Source: Massilia sp. CF038
Lineage (GTDB): Bacteria > Pseudomonadota > Gammaproteobacteria > Burkholderiales > Burkholderiaceae_D
Assembly: GCF_900129765.1 (NCBI RefSeq)
Contig: NZ_FQWU01000001.1
Coordinates: 1,984,001-2,048,000, forward strand
Length of the DNA stretch: 64,000 nt
Direction: 5' to 3'
The notes under the pieces were generated by a model. The model was not told where the DNA came from and made no database searches. It saw nothing but the letters and a program-made list of their open reading frames with translations. A program made the position numbers and the translations under genes. Positions 63,632 through 64,000 of this stretch are shown here, one piece after another (the first letter of the stretch is position 1; each line of letters opens with the position of its first letter).

Positions 63632-64000
63632 TTAGCGGCGCGGCGGGGTCAGCACGCTGGGCAGCGCCTTGGGCAGCGTGTTCGGGTAATCGCGGCTGAA
63701 ATGCAGGCCGCGGCTCTCGCGCCGGGTCAGCGCACTGTTGACGATCAGGGACGCCACGTCGACCAGGTTGCGCAGTTCCAGCAAGTCGTGGGTGATGCGG
63801 AAGTTGCGGTAGTACTCGTCGATTTCTTCCTTGAGCAGCGCAATGCGGTGCTGCGCCCGTTCCAGCCGCTTGGTGGTGCGCACAATGCCCACGTAATTCC
63901 ACATGAAGCGGCGCAGTTCATCCCAATTGTGGGCAATGACGACTTCTTCATCAGCGTTGGTGACGCGGCTTTCATCCCAGGCTGGCAGCGAAGGCGTGTC
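63632..64000 (-). CDS. nadB: L-aspartate oxidase, C-terminal part (continues past window)
   Basis: The last 122 codons of NadB; the frame runs off the window at 64000. The C-terminal helical domain is recognised by [42 protein letters not shown], and the substrate-loop segment [13 protein letters not shown]-aspartate oxidase makes iminoaspartate, the substrate of NadA. It completes the de novo NAD genes with nadA and nadC of this window but lies on the opposite strand, 2.3 kb away from nadC. Confidence 0.95.
   Translation of the reverse strand, partial: DTPSLPAWDESRVTNADEEVVIAHNWDELRRFMWNYVGIVRTTKRLERAQHRIALLKEEIDEYYRNFRITHDLLELRNLVDVASLIVNSALTRRESRGLHFSRDYPNTLPKALPSVLTPPRR

Overview
The window looks like chromosomal DNA of a high-GC betaproteobacterium of the Burkholderiales, most like Oxalobacteraceae (Massilia/Duganella/Telluria type). 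This rests on gene content: a DUF2863 protein, a PHA synthase, DUF4124, a QueE with a C-x14-C-x2-C cluster motif, many multi-PAS and c-di-GMP proteins, and GTG/TTG starts with good Shine-Dalgarno sites. The species assignment is inference. No rRNA, tRNA, CRISPR array, prophage or recognisable insertion sequence was seen. Genes are densely packed, and several neighbouring genes overlap by 1-30 bases.

Layout. 1-5.3 kb: a GST, an AI-2E/PerM-type permease, a TonB-dependent receptor and a hotdog thioesterase. 5.3-5.8 kb: a tandem array of a 64-bp unit bounded by long inverted repeats. 5.8-9.6 kb: a two-subunit molybdenum hydroxylase (IorAB type) with a divergent AraC regulator. 9.6-14.7 kb: a lipoprotein, a second AraC regulator, a secreted M64 peptidase and an orphan immunity-like protein. 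14.7-18.5 kb: a xylose-type ABC importer, xylFGH, preceded by a LacI-family-like operator. 18.6-32.4 kb: a mix of envelope and housekeeping genes: CAP lipoprotein, ArsR/DCC divergent pair, ubiG, a high-molecular-weight FabG, a polysaccharide deacetylase, a secreted YciI, a GDPD lipoprotein, a beta-helix lipoprotein, topoisomerase IB, a purine permease and DUF2863.

32.5-41.5 kb is rich in signalling: a multi-PAS GGDEF-EAL protein, a Nudix hydrolase, a hybrid histidine kinase preceded on the same strand by two small DUF5985 membrane proteins and a winged-helix-like protein, then a NIPSNAP protein with a divergent WYL regulator. 41.5-50 kb: PHA synthase, two DUF2382 stress-type proteins, an M16 peptidase, a diguanylate cyclase and a NarX-like kinase. 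50-57.6 kb: a wobble-base modification operon (queE-queD-tadA), then a tightly coupled run of two hydrolases, an LD-carboxypeptidase, an FAD oxidoreductase and a DUF418 protein. 57.6-64 kb: a YbiT-type ABC-F ATPase and an NAD biosynthesis neighbourhood (nadA-nadC on +, nadB entering from the right edge on -) with a lipocalin, a sirtuin and an EamA transporter between them.

The least explained elements are the inverted-repeat/64-bp array family, the DUF5985-kinase cluster, the orphan immunity-like protein, the nested palindrome between the ArsR and DCC genes, and the long hairpin in the leader of the M16 peptidase. I did not find a clearly recognisable new defence or mobile system.
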